From the NCBI RefSeq assembly GCF_000002075.1, contig NW_004797295.1, positions 2,230,367 to 2,294,366 of the forward strand: a stretch of DNA of 64,000 nt, written 5' to 3'. Position 1 is the first letter of the stretch, and the number at the start of each line of letters is the position of its first letter. The stretch comes from Aplysia californica. Taxonomy: Eukaryota > Mollusca > Gastropoda > Aplysiida > Aplysiidae. Both the position numbers and the translations under genes were made by a program. Below the pieces are notes generated by a model. That model did no database searches, was not told the DNA's origin, and saw nothing but the letters and a program-made list of their open reading frames with translations. Below, in pieces: positions 25,111-37,190 of this stretch.

Positions 25111-26050
25111 TATGTGAGGCAGCGTGGTGAAATCAGGTGCTTGTCAAAATAATGAAAGTGAAGAAACTGGCATTTTTTCACAGGTTTGGGAATTTTTATA
25201 GAATTTTTGTTTTTTGGCTCAACACCTTTTATGTCCTTTAAAGAACACATTTCTGTATGGATTTTATTGAAAAACATTGATTGAAGGCACAAAAAATGCA
25301 AATTCTAAAAGTTTTCACCAACTCTCAAGGTATACAAATAACTTTGGCGGTCATTTTCTCTCTAATTTTACCTCTGAAACCAGGTGACCCCCATCTCCTT
25401 CAATCACCAATTTTTTTACTTGTACCCAACCTACCAGCTCGCACCCCTCCTATCTCATCCAAACATCTCCATGGACACAAAGAGACAGCTTATCACATCA
25501 GTATTCATACCTATATCATGTTACCCCAGTGCCAGACCTGGACATTAAGTAAAACCCATGAAACAAAATTAAATGTCTCTGCAAAACCCTCAACATCACG
25601 AGACGTGACAGGCAGAGAAATGAAGAAGTAAGAGCAGTTATCGGCATTGAGTCCTGCCTGCGTTACATAGAAAGACAGAGAATAAAATGGTTTGACCTGT
25701 TACGTTTGTCACCTGGCCAGCCAGCCTCAAGAGCCTACAATACCAAGCACTAAGCCTATAAAGGAAGAGGAAGGCCACGCAAAAGGTGAATCAAAAGTGT
25801 CAAGGAAACCCTGAGAAAACATAACATCACAACTGAAAGAGCTGCGGAGCTGGCCAACCATAGAAAACTGCATCTCCCCTTGATGCTTAACGGCAACGGA
25901 GGATGAAAAAGTAAAAAGTAAGTAATATCCAAGATAAATGGATATATTTTCACCAAAAGCAAGACAAATTAACAAGCTTTAAGATGATACCAATAACTCC
26001 ACATGCGCCAAAATTGACAAGCGCCTGATTCCACCGCATCATGACACATA
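25111..26050. mobile_element. Inverted-repeat (MITE-like) element, family M442, copy 1, split by a LINE
   Basis: The ends are TATGTGAGGCAGCGTGGTG and, read inward from the right, TATGTGTCATGATGCGGTGG, followed on both sides by AATCAGG and CTTGTCAA. TA flanks both ends. The two halves match the intact copy at 37304-37746, with about 500 bases of foreign sequence between them at about 25410-25920. The 442 bp family has no coding capacity that I can see. TA flanks suggest Tc1/mariner mobilisation, an inference. Confidence 0.75.
25420..25915 (+). mobile_element. LINE (non-LTR retrotransposon) C-terminal fragment inside M442 copy 1
   Basis: Translated pieces read TWTLSKTHETKLNV, then DRQRNEEVRA, then RIKWFDLLRL, then KGRGRPRKR and SVKETLRKHNITTERAAEL. 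This order (ETWTL, DR.RNE, R.RWFGH, GRGRPRKRW, D...L) is the region after the reverse transcriptase in several LINE clades. Two stops and at least one frame change break it, and it is heavily 5' truncated. Exact borders were not fixed. Confidence 0.7.
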
Positions 26051-26254
26051 TAATACATGGAAGGGAGAAAATAATTGCGTCTGGAAAGAGTTAAGAAAAG
26101 TAGAGAGAGAAATGGCAGTAAGAAAATAAAAGGGAGCAGAAAATATACTCAAAGACCTGGCACAAATCAACATCATTTTCAACATCCATATATATATATA
26201 TAACACTGTTTTTGGTGTGCAGTTATCCTGTAGTCTGAGGGCTTTCAAAACAAT

Positions 26255-27543
26255 TTAGTTAATAAGCTCCACATAGTTGGCGGGGAACATGCCATAGGAG
26301 CCGTCGGGGGCAAAACCTTGCCACCAGCCATCATCTATCTTCTCGATATTTGTGATGATCTCATCTGGGTCGAAGGTTATCTCGGTGTCATCCGCTGAAA
26401 CAACAAAAAAATAGACCGCCCATTAATGGTAGCAAGAACTTAAAGAATACATTGAACAGGTATAGAACAAAAGTGTTGTTTCCTCTCACATGATCAGAGT
26501 TAGAATTTCTGCTCTTCTCAGAAGTAATAATAATATAAATAATAATAAATAGTATTTGTATAGCACATATCCAGGCTGGACAGCAAGCTCTTTGCGCTTT
26601 ACCTTTACCCTAAGTTATTACCCCAGCAGACCATAGAACACTGAGAAACATTCTCAGCTTACCGGGAAGCATACAGTGCAAGCAGTTGATTAAGCGCTCA
26701 AACACTAACAAACAGACAAGATCTTTCACTGTCTAAAGTAACAAACAGAGCACTCAATTACCCCTGAGGTAAAGGGTTCCCACCTGTCAAACCAAAGAAT
26801 CTTTTTAATTCCCAGTCCATACAAGCAAGACAGAAACTGAAATCTGAGACTTTTCTGCAACCTTGATTGTTGATAGGTGAAATGGAGACTATCACAGATA
26901 ATGACAAACACTGAACTAGTTCAAAGACAAATAGAGTCAGCCTGTCTCAGAAAACTTCAAAATTTACCCCTATCCAAACTATAGTAGATTCTCATGAGTA
27001 TATGTCTAACTTCAGAAACAGCATAATACTGCCTGCAAGGCAAGAAAAAAAACCTATATGTTTTTATTTATTCCACAGAAAGTAATATCACTCTTTCACG
27101 CACTGTATACTGTAAAAAAAAAAGGATATTTATACTTATTTTGACTTAATCTTTTCTTGCAAAGAACAGAACAAGTATCACGTAACAGAACGATGACATC
27201 GAAACTTCTTTATGCACCTTGGGTATTAATGCTATTCGTGAAAATAAAGTAACTTCGGCAAATACGTAGCACAAGCAAGTATAAAACAGAATTAACTAAT
27301 TTTTGGTTTCCTCACCTGCTTGGTAGTCGTACAAGGCGCGAGCACAAAGTCCCTGGTCTGCTGTGACTTGGGGGGGTGGGGCCGCTGCCTCCTCCTCCTC
27401 TTCCACCTGCTCCTCCTCCACAAAGTGCTGTGTGCTGCTTATGCGATGGGACTGGCTCTCTGCACTCTGCTGCTCTGCAGAGTAGTCCTCATGGAAAGAG
27501 GGAACACGGTTTTCCCGGAATGTGTAATCTTCTGTTGATGGCT
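26255..27543 (-). CDS. DBNL: DBNL exons 13-14: acidic linker and SH3 domain
   Basis: Exon 27316-27543 has an acidic run ([19 protein letters not shown]) and begins the SH3 domain with [12 protein letters not shown]. Exon 26255-26394 completes it with [37 protein letters not shown] and YVELIN. The ALYDYQA, WW and FPANYVEL landmarks of a working SH3 peptide-binding groove are all present. The stop codon TAA is at 26255-26257. Confidence 0.94.
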
Positions 27544-30500
27544 CTGGTTTAAAAAAAAAAAAGAAAAGAAAGAAAAGAAGTAAGATATGTTTCTAAGCTT
27601 AGTTTTGAAAAACGATATATTTCACGATTATCACTGACTTTTTAAATTAGATAACAGCATGCCTGAACACCCTTTACTAAAATTAGAGTAGATTTGACCT
27701 AATGAACCAAGAACTTGCTACTATTACTAATACAATGAGCTTCTGGGTCAGAATCAAGGATAACATCTGCCATTCCATCCCAGGATCAACACCTTGACAT
27801 TTGCCAGAGCCTACATACATCTACCATTGACATCGATTACAATCCCTGTGCCATCGATACCCAGAAGTATCCATCCATGACTAATGTTCTTGACAATCCA
27901 TCAAATACTGATATCCATTACGATCCATCCATTACTGATATCTATCGTATTGATCTATGACTGATATCCACGACTATCCATCCATCTATCCACAGCTGAT
28001 ATCCACTACTGTCCATCCATTACTGATATCCACAAGTACGTATCCAGCACTGACCGTCCCAGTCCTGGCCCTCTTCCTCAGCGTCAGAGTCGTTTCTCTG
28101 CGGCAGGCCCTGTCGGAGCAGGTCTCGGGTCACGGGGGACGTCGGGGATGTCGGGGACAATGGGGCTGGCTCAGCAGCAGGCACGGGCTCTGGTTCTGGT
28201 TCTGGCTCCGGCTCGGGAACCTGGAGGGACGAAGAAAACATGATGAACTTTTTCCATTTCTTCACCCATCCCTAGCTAGCACACCTCTCACTGTGGGACT
28301 ACGGAGCGGACGGACCTGGTTCGAATCCCAGACACTAAGCACTTTTTGGGGGGTAAGTGTTTTACGGTGTTTGCAACTGCATAAGGTCATATGAGCATGC
28401 AGGACATGTTAAACATTTTCAGTTAGTAGGAAACTTTTTATTTTGCCCGGGTGGCGGCTGGAGCCTACTCTTATCGATTTTTGACCACCAAAGGATCTTT
28501 AAAGTGCACAACTTGCACACTGGACCTCCGAGATTTTTTGCCCTTGTTCGAAAAAGCTATGTGTAGAGCTTACCTACCATATGATCAGGGGTGTGGCTGA
28601 AAGACAGCAGTAAGAAGGAGCCAAGGAGTAGCAGTAGAAAGGCGGCAGAGAGAGTCAGGAGCCTAGAGAAGGGGGGCAAAAGAGGTGAGGGGTGGGGGCA
28701 GAAAGTGGATACGAAAGCAGGTGACAGAACATTGTTAGAGAGCAGGACAGGATGTGAAAGGAGAAAATTTTAGAGAAGATTTTGTTTTAGTAGGTTTTAC
28801 TGTGCTCGCAACTGCATAAGGTCATATGAGCGCCAGAAGATTTGAGGTGTTACAAGAGAGTAACAAACATAAAAAAGAAGAAGGGGAGATAAAGACGATA
28901 GATGTTTGATAGGAAAGAAAAAGCAAACCACACCAGAGCACCCGCCAACCACCCACACAAAGACAAGTTTGAGTCGAGGTAAAAAAGAACAGTGAACTAT
29001 TACTTCAGCTTCAGTTTATCATCCTATATCCAGTATGAAATTATTTCATTACGTTCTTTCCTCTGCAAAAGAGTCAGCACATTACAGGCCAGGTTTCACC
29101 AGGAACAGACACAAACCACAGAATCACTGACAATATGAAGAAGAGAAAAAAATAACCTGACACTAGAACAAGATCAACCATATGAAGTGTTAAATTTACA
29201 TGATTTCAATAATGCTCTTGAGTCTCCACTCACCATCTCAGGCTCTGGTTCGGGTTCGGGTTGTGGTTCTGGTTGCCTGGCAGGTTTGGAGGGTGGTGCC
29301 TCCTCTCTGGGCAGCTGGATGGGCTGTTTGGGGGCTTGGGGCTCTGGCTGACTGCTGGCAGCTCCAAAACTGTGCTGGAGTTTCCTGGATCAACACAAGA
29401 CTATGTTAATAATAAATAGCATTTGTTTTGTGCACACCCTGCTCAACAGCAAACTCTGTGCCATTTACAATCGAGGCAACTCCCCCAGCAGACCCTAGAA
29501 CACCCAAAAAAATGTTATAAGAAAATAATATGTTGACAAAGAGGGAGGGGGGGGGGGGGCTGAGCATCGTAAAGACTTGTAATCAATGTTAAAAGTTTAC
29601 TGGAGGCAGCTAGTTCAGTATACATCTGATGATTTGCTAACCACTTTTGGAGAAAAAATATTAAAGATTTTTGTCAACATCAAATGACCTGTAGTTCAAA
29701 CATGCCATAATTACCATTATAGACGGTTAAAAGAGGAATAATAGTTGACCACAGCCTTGAGGGAATAAGATTTATTTTCTGTTTGCTTTCTTTAAAAGTC
29801 TAGTATAACTATAGTCTGTTTAATTTGACATCTCTCCTAAGTCCGTAAAAGGAGGGACCAAGAAACCAAGACACCTTCAATCGTTTGCAACCATCATACA
29901 AAATAAAGTCAAACTATTGTCAGCTAAACCTTCAATCGGTCCCGGCAGTACCTGGGAGGAGGAGGGCCTCTCTTGGCGGCAGATTCTGGACGTTCCACAG
30001 ACTTCTGCTTAAAGAAATCTCTGGCACTGCTGCTGCTTTTTGACACCAACTGAGCTGCCTCCTGTATATGACATGATGAATGCTTAGACTCAATTGTTTC
30101 AACTATGACAAAGAACTGAGAAAAAGAGCAGTTAAAGTTAAAATGTGTGCACCAATGATAAATAGAGAAAAACGAGTGCATTCTAATTTAGTGAGGTAAA
30201 TTTCTTGGAAAGCAACACAAGTCACAAGTGAAGTAGTAGGATTTATCTCAACGTTTTATAGCACACGTGCAACTCAATCTTGTGAAACACACAAAGCATA
30301 AAACAGTGTATATTAGCACAGATAAGATTACCTATCTTTTTTTCAACCCTTCTTTAATTACAATTCTGCACTTAAAACACAAGACAGTAATTTCTTCAGA
30401 TATTATGTCGAGCAAACATTCTAGATCAAAGATAAGCAGGATAGCTGGGGAGAAGACAGACTCACTGCAGCTCTTTCTTTTCTCATCTGGTCACTGCGAT

Positions 30501-33500
30501 GACCCCGTTCCTCTTCATCTATGCTGGATTCCTTCTGAATTTGAGCCTAGTGAGGCAAGGAGGGGATATGGAGGAAACCATTATTAGCAGCAAAAGGCAA
30601 TAAGACACAGTATGCAACTGGACACAGTTAGAAATAGAGTGCAGCACTTTGTATGCCGCAGTACAGTACAGGTGCCAGTCTCCTGGAGAAGATCAGAGGA
30701 GTGGACAACTCATCTACAGCATGGGTCTTCACATCTTTTCAGTTTCAATTCAGCATCAATCTTATGACCTGCTTCAATAATACTTTTCACTTACATTATC
30801 ATCTGCTCATTAATTCAAGGTTAACCTAATCTTTTGACAAACTGAGCGAAAGAGAAGCACACAGTCAGAATGACAGTGTTTTAAAAAGATAACAAACTGA
30901 TTTTACTCCAGAAAACAAAAGTTAGATGGACCGGTCAGTAGTGCACTCTAATTAATCACTGTGGAAACACACGTGAAGACATCATTGCAACAGCATTGTT
31001 ATACATTTTCACTGTGGGATTACAACTAACAGTTAGGTTGATTTAACAAAATTACCGACAATTCTGTGCTAAAAAAAGCCAGCTGAAATCAAAACCATTA
31101 ATAAAAATATAATCTCAATGAATCCAGTGAACAAAAATTCCATGATACTCCCACCTCGAAAAACAAAGTGACTATGATACATTTTACACATATCTGTAGT
31201 TATAACTGTGGTAACAAAATGGAATTCTTAAAAAGTCAAGTCAGTTCAAAAGAGATGTCCGGTGCTTTACACAATGTGAAATATAACATTAAAACAAAGT
31301 TACATTTCCTCCCGCTACCTGTTGCTATCACTTGTCAGTCACTTTGAAATACATTCACCTCTACCCTGAGAGAAATATGTATTTTTCATTAAAAAATATT
31401 GAAGTGTTTGTAAAATGATGATTAACACACAGCTTTGGTCCTTTTTTGTGAACAACATAAGCATTTAAAACACAGATTCTATTCTAGTACACATAATGCT
31501 ACATTTTTTTAATAAAACAATAGTTTATAAACAACATTTCTTTAGGTGTCTATGGAAATCTATGAGTAAAATCCATTAAATCATCATCTTATTAACAGGA
31601 CAATTATTTTTTCCCCCAAAGCGTCAAACAACCACCTAATACAAGTACATCAAAAAGGCCATTCATTCTATCATTTATCTCACCCACAACTGTGTACATT
31701 CTTCACATTTTACAACTAGTAAAGACAGAGAGAGCTTAAGTAAAGAGTAATGAGAAGCCTTTCTTGACTGATCACAGTGGCATAAAGCCAGGACATGAGG
31801 CAGCAAGGTTTTAGAGAAAGTGTTTGTAAAGCAGAGACAGACAGAGAAACAAACAAAATCAAGACAGTCAAATTCTGACATTGACACTGGCCGGCCACAA
31901 GTGTTCTGTTTGAGGAAAATACTTCATAAAAAGAATAGCACTTGAAGGTCTCAAGTGAAGCCGTAAGAAGGATTAATCAATTAACCACATCTTTAGGCAG
32001 TTAAGTGCACCACTTTAGCAAAGGAAAAAGGGCTGATATCTGTGGAATCTTTAATTTTCTCTCTTTACAATGCTAGCTACTCAAGGTCTAAAACTTCTCT
32101 AGCTCCTTGGATGTTAAAGGTAATCATCACTTCATGATGGACGAACTATTATAAAGAGGGAGCATTTGAAATATATTTCTAATCTTATAAGAGCACTGTT
32201 TAAGTTTACCGAAATACACAATAAAGCATCCTCTTATTCGCTAGATTATCAGTATTCAGTCTAGATGAAATATTAAGTGTAAATTTTATCAGCACTACTT
32301 GACAGAATAAATGTTCCAACAGCTTCATCTTTGTGACAAAATATTCAATTGCTTCTAAATTGAAACTTGCAACATGGTGTAACACAATTATAAACACAGA
32401 CAGTAACAGACAAACAGGGATGGGTAGGGTGAGATAAAGGATGACCAGAGGACAGAAAGTATTACATGCTCCTGAAAAAATAACATTTAATGTATTATTA
32501 AAACTTAAGTTATATAATTATCGGATTTGCACAGTCAGTACCTATACACTCTGTTATAATAAGCACCTCAATTTACTTGATGTGAAAGAAAATGATTTTA
32601 GACTTGATATATTTTCTAACAGGATTAATATTTAAAAGAGCTGACAAGGAACATTTTATGCTAAATAAAAATAATTTGAATCACAAAGAAATCCTATGTA
32701 GAATGTTAATGGCAAATTATCAGTTGTGTTGGGCTGAACAAAAAAAAGTCCCTAGCCCCACACTGGCAATGGCCACTCTAGAAGTGAATTTATTTCAATT
32801 TCTCAACTAATTCTAATACAAATTTCTTTGAAAACTTCTTGTAATACAAAGTCATTATTTGGTCACTATTGTTTCTTGTATGAACACAAAAGAGGGAGTC
32901 TGGGAACAATGGCAAACACACAATGAAAAATAGATGTGAAACTGTTGGACAGGTGCAAGATTGGCATGAGCATGGACCACTGAAGACATAGTTGACAGGT
33001 TCACACTTCCATGAAGTTTAAAGGATGGGATGCACTCAACAATGATTGGGGAAAAGGAAAACAAGGGAACAGACAGACATATATGCCTGCAACTCAAAAC
33101 AATAACCTGAGATGTCACCCAGAGTGTGAACTATACTCTTCCAAACATGTATTGCAAAGAGTGAAAAAAAAGTGGATCTGAAATGCTCAGCAGCTCAAGA
33201 AGATACTGGAGAAAAAAAGAAGTTTGCTTTCAGTAAAAATCAATTAATCACAAAAGCTAAATTTTGTACAGCTTCTCGGTCTAATTTAAACCCCATGTAA
33301 TGAAACTATCAAAAAACGTTGACACATACACATAAACTTATTGGCCAGTTTATGAAATAACCTTCCAACAGGATTCTTGGGGTAAACTCAAGAAGTCACA
33401 ACATTGGGTTTTTTTGTTTGTTTTAGAAGAGGTTTAAAGGCGCTTGCAACAGTCACAACATTAAGACAGTCACAAATTAAATGCTAGCAAAATATGTCAA

Positions 33501-36500
33501 CCAACATCTGAGTACACATTACACAACTGATGAAAAGTCAATAAAATAATGATACACTTTGTCACTATGTGTTAATCAGGAAGACACAGAGTACTCAAGA
33601 CACAAGAAGACAAATGATCTCTCTCGGCTACCCAACACAGTTCAACAATGGAATTACTGAAAACATTGACAAACATTCCACACCACTTTCACACAAAAAA
33701 ACTAAAAACCACGCACGAGTTTCTTACCCATTTTTGTTTCTCCATTTCTTTATTCTGTTCAGCAGCTTTTTTCTCGGCTTGTCGCTGTTTGCCCACGTCC
33801 CTCATGTGCTCTGAAATGCGCTTCTCACGTTCTTTTGTTTCTCTTGTCTGATTACAACAGCAGATACAAACAGATAACCATGATGAATGTGCTGACAACT
33901 GATAGGGAATGATCAAGAAATTTACACACAAACTTCAAACAAGCAAGGCATCCAATGTGGGGAAGGAGAGGAATAGGGGGTTTGGTGAAGGGCAAGATGT
34001 GAGACTTGGGTATAATAAGGACTGAAATGTGGGTCTGTATACTTTTATCATCCACAAAATATAAGCTTTTGACATTGTTGATAAAAAAAAAACATTATAA
34101 GCTGTATTTGAGGAGGGTTGAAGCATGGACACAAAAACATTTTTTTTCTCGTTCAAACAAACTAAAAACATGGCAAGGATGTGGGAAGGTGGAAGGGCAT
34201 TCAAAGTTAAGGCTTCCACCTCTGGACTTGCTTCTTGGGGTTTTGCTTCCTCAGTCACCTGAAATTTCCGCGACATAGCTGCTTCAATTTATAACATTCA
34301 AAGGCTGACACACACAGGCATATGATAGATAATATATTTTGAAAATATCGTTAATGAAAAAGCTTTAAAGAACAAAACAACTGCAGTCTCAGGCTAAAAC
34401 TTTAGAGGAAAGAACCTAGCACACACAAATAAGAATTCATCTACCATATCAACTTATCACATGGTAATTAGCAAACTTTATAAAAAATCCAACTGCTATC
34501 GCCTACTGAACAACATGGCTACATGCACAAGTAAATAAGGAATTTTCCTTTCTACAATTGCCATAGGCTTTAGTTGTTAAAATAAATCTGTAGCAAAAGG
34601 ATCATAACCATCTTTCCCACACATAAGACAACACTATCAACCTTTGTTGAATGGAGTAACACAAGTCTTCAGGCCACAGGTTGAACAGAATTGCACAGCC
34701 TAGGTCAGCTGAGTCTTATTTGTTCAAAACAATCAGAAACAAAAATACACACAAGTACAACCAAAAAGGAAAAATAAGGCATTACACTTCTCAAACATTT
34801 GGCTTTCCATCTTCAAGAGTCAGAATAACAAGGGACAATGATAATATTGTTGCTGTTGCTACTGATCACATTATGCCCAAGCTTTCACTCCTTGATTCAT
34901 TGACACTAAATGACACTTGCAGGTTCTCTTCAATTGTTTAGTAGTTTGATTGGGAGCACTCTCTGGGCCTGATAAGCAAAGGAGCAGGGAAGCTCCCAAA
35001 TAGAATAGTACTAGACCAAAAAAAACTGAGAACCTACATGAGTATTCTCAAAGCAGGAAGATTATATATTCGCTTTGAATGTCCAACCTTTCAGAGAAAA
35101 ACTGCAGCAATTACTTTTGAAGTACTTACCTCTCTTTCTTTCCTCTCTTCCTCTAACTGTTTCCTTTCAGCATCAGATCTCGATTTTTCTGCTTGCTGTC
35201 TTGAAATTTCATCTTTCTGAAACAAGATTTCTTCAGCTAGGATTTACAACATAAATCTGTCGTACAGGCATCAATGGTAGACTGTAATAACAGCTTGATC
35301 ATAAAAAGAGGGGGAAAGATTAAATACATTTGAGCACCCATCAACGACTAGCCTCTAAACTGACATTCAATAACAAAATAGTGTTGTCAATAAAAATGCC
35401 CAGACACAGCAAAAATGGTATTAAACTGATAGTGTTTTCTTACATAACACTCTCTCACAAAATGACATAACATGCAAAAAGAGTTACCAAAAGCAATCAT
35501 AAATTATACCCTTTAACCCTTTGAGCCCTGATCTCCTGAAGCTACCATGCCTCTCTGCCTGAACTCCTGAGCAAATATTACGAATATATATTCATATGAT
35601 GGTGAGATCTCATTCCATTATATCCCACTCAGAGTAGTCCTCGTCATTACCAGCATCTAATTTAGAAAGAACTTCAAAATTATTAATAAATTCCTGTGTA
35701 GTAAAGTGCGCGTTTTGTCACAGGCGAGCTGGTTTGGGGAGAGGGTCTTGCCCACTGCTGTACCAGTGGCTAGGTATATGGGCAATTTTACGCTCCACTG
35801 GTGCTCAAAGGGTTAAGGCCAGATGAGTAAGACAACCAGTCCTGAAAGGTGCTGTTACTAAAGGACTGAAAGCAGCAGACAAACTAATCAGGATAATGCC
35901 TTAACGTAAAAGTAAAAAGTAATCTACACCACGAAGAAGGAGAAGAACCAAGTAAAAACATGTTAAGTAGATAGATCTCTTTAGCACACTATGCAAACAA
36001 TATATCAAGCACATTTAAGTTATGTCTACCATACCATAATGTCTATTCAAGCTAGAAAATCTCAATTACTAAAATTAGAGACAAAACATTAACAAATTCT
36101 CCATCAGGGTAAAAAAGAAAAACAAAGCAAAGAATTATAAGTGACAAACCTCTGCCTGAGCCCAGAACTGGTCTCTATTGTTCATGTTGATCTCCCTGGT
36201 AGGAATGATTCGTTTGTAATCAGTACCCTGTAGACAAAGAGTTTCAAAGCTTTAACACGAAAATGTTTCACAACAACTCTTTCTTTCAAGTATGAAAAAG
36301 TATTCAGTTGAATCGGTAACCTATATATAGGAACAATGTAGAACACTTTTAGTTAACCTTACCATTTATAGATTAAAGAAACATGTCTTAATGTGGCTTT
36401 ATGATTAATCCTGAATAACATACTTGTCTATCCTTGTGATAAGAGGGACAACAACTAAGAAGAATAACAAGGAGGAGGAGGTGAAAGAGTTGGAGGAGGA

Positions 36501-37050
36501 GGAGGTGAAAGAGTTGGAGGAGGAGGAAGAGGACAAAAAGGAGAAAAAATTAACTTTTACCAACCCCAAAGTCTTTTTTCTAAGGATCACTGTTAAAGCT
36601 ACCATGTCAACATCTCCCTTGCGATATCTATATCCGTGCTATGAACATATCAGATCTGAGTCAATAAACTACAAACTACTCACCACTAGATCTGGAGCTT
36701 GCTGAGGCCTGGCCTTCTCTTTGTGGAAACTGTAGTTTGCCCCAGATGATTTGGCCACTCTCTTCATGATGTCATCAACATCAATGTCCTCTTCACAGCG
36801 AGCAGGCACTGTGATGTGAATACCCTGCACATTGAATTAGAAGGAACATCTTACATTGCAGGATGGTTTAAAAGAAGACAGCCAAAAGTTTCTGTAAAAT
36901 AATAAAACAAATACAATGTATATCTTATTGTACTATTTCATTTTTGCATGACTGTAATTATGCTCTAATAGACAAAGTAAGGTCATGTTAAAGGTGAAGT
37001 ACACTTGGCCTGGTGGTTAGAGTAAAAGAAGTAGAAAAGAATGAAAGCAA

Positions 37051-37100
<50 letters not shown>

Positions 37101-37148
37101 TTCAATCAGTCAATCACTGACACTCACTGACACACAGACAGATATATA

Positions 37149-37190
<42 letters not shown>

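Larger units (their letters stand above)
18647..26254. other. HPS1-DBNL intergenic space (convergent 3' ends)
   Basis: No gene was supported. The DBNL 3' UTR must start at 26254 and run leftward, but I could not fix its end. Named repeats inside are a piggyBac-like element (22503-23202), two tRNA-like SINE heads, an inverted-repeat element with a LINE insertion (25111-26050), and a small hairpin near 19286-19350 with GGCCAATTAAA arms. A poly-G run lies at 23262-23283. The rest shows no structure I recognise. Confidence 0.6.

Noticed and set aside
20121-28335. True tRNA genes at the B-box-like sites near 20180, 20580 and 28315
   Set aside because: No cloverleaf with paired acceptor stems could be drawn; they fit decayed SINE heads better.
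28020-28394. Plus-strand 145-residue frame overlapping the DBNL linker
   Set aside because: The DBNL exon on the minus strand explains it; the plus frame has no recognisable content beyond antisense of the Pro-Glu repeat.
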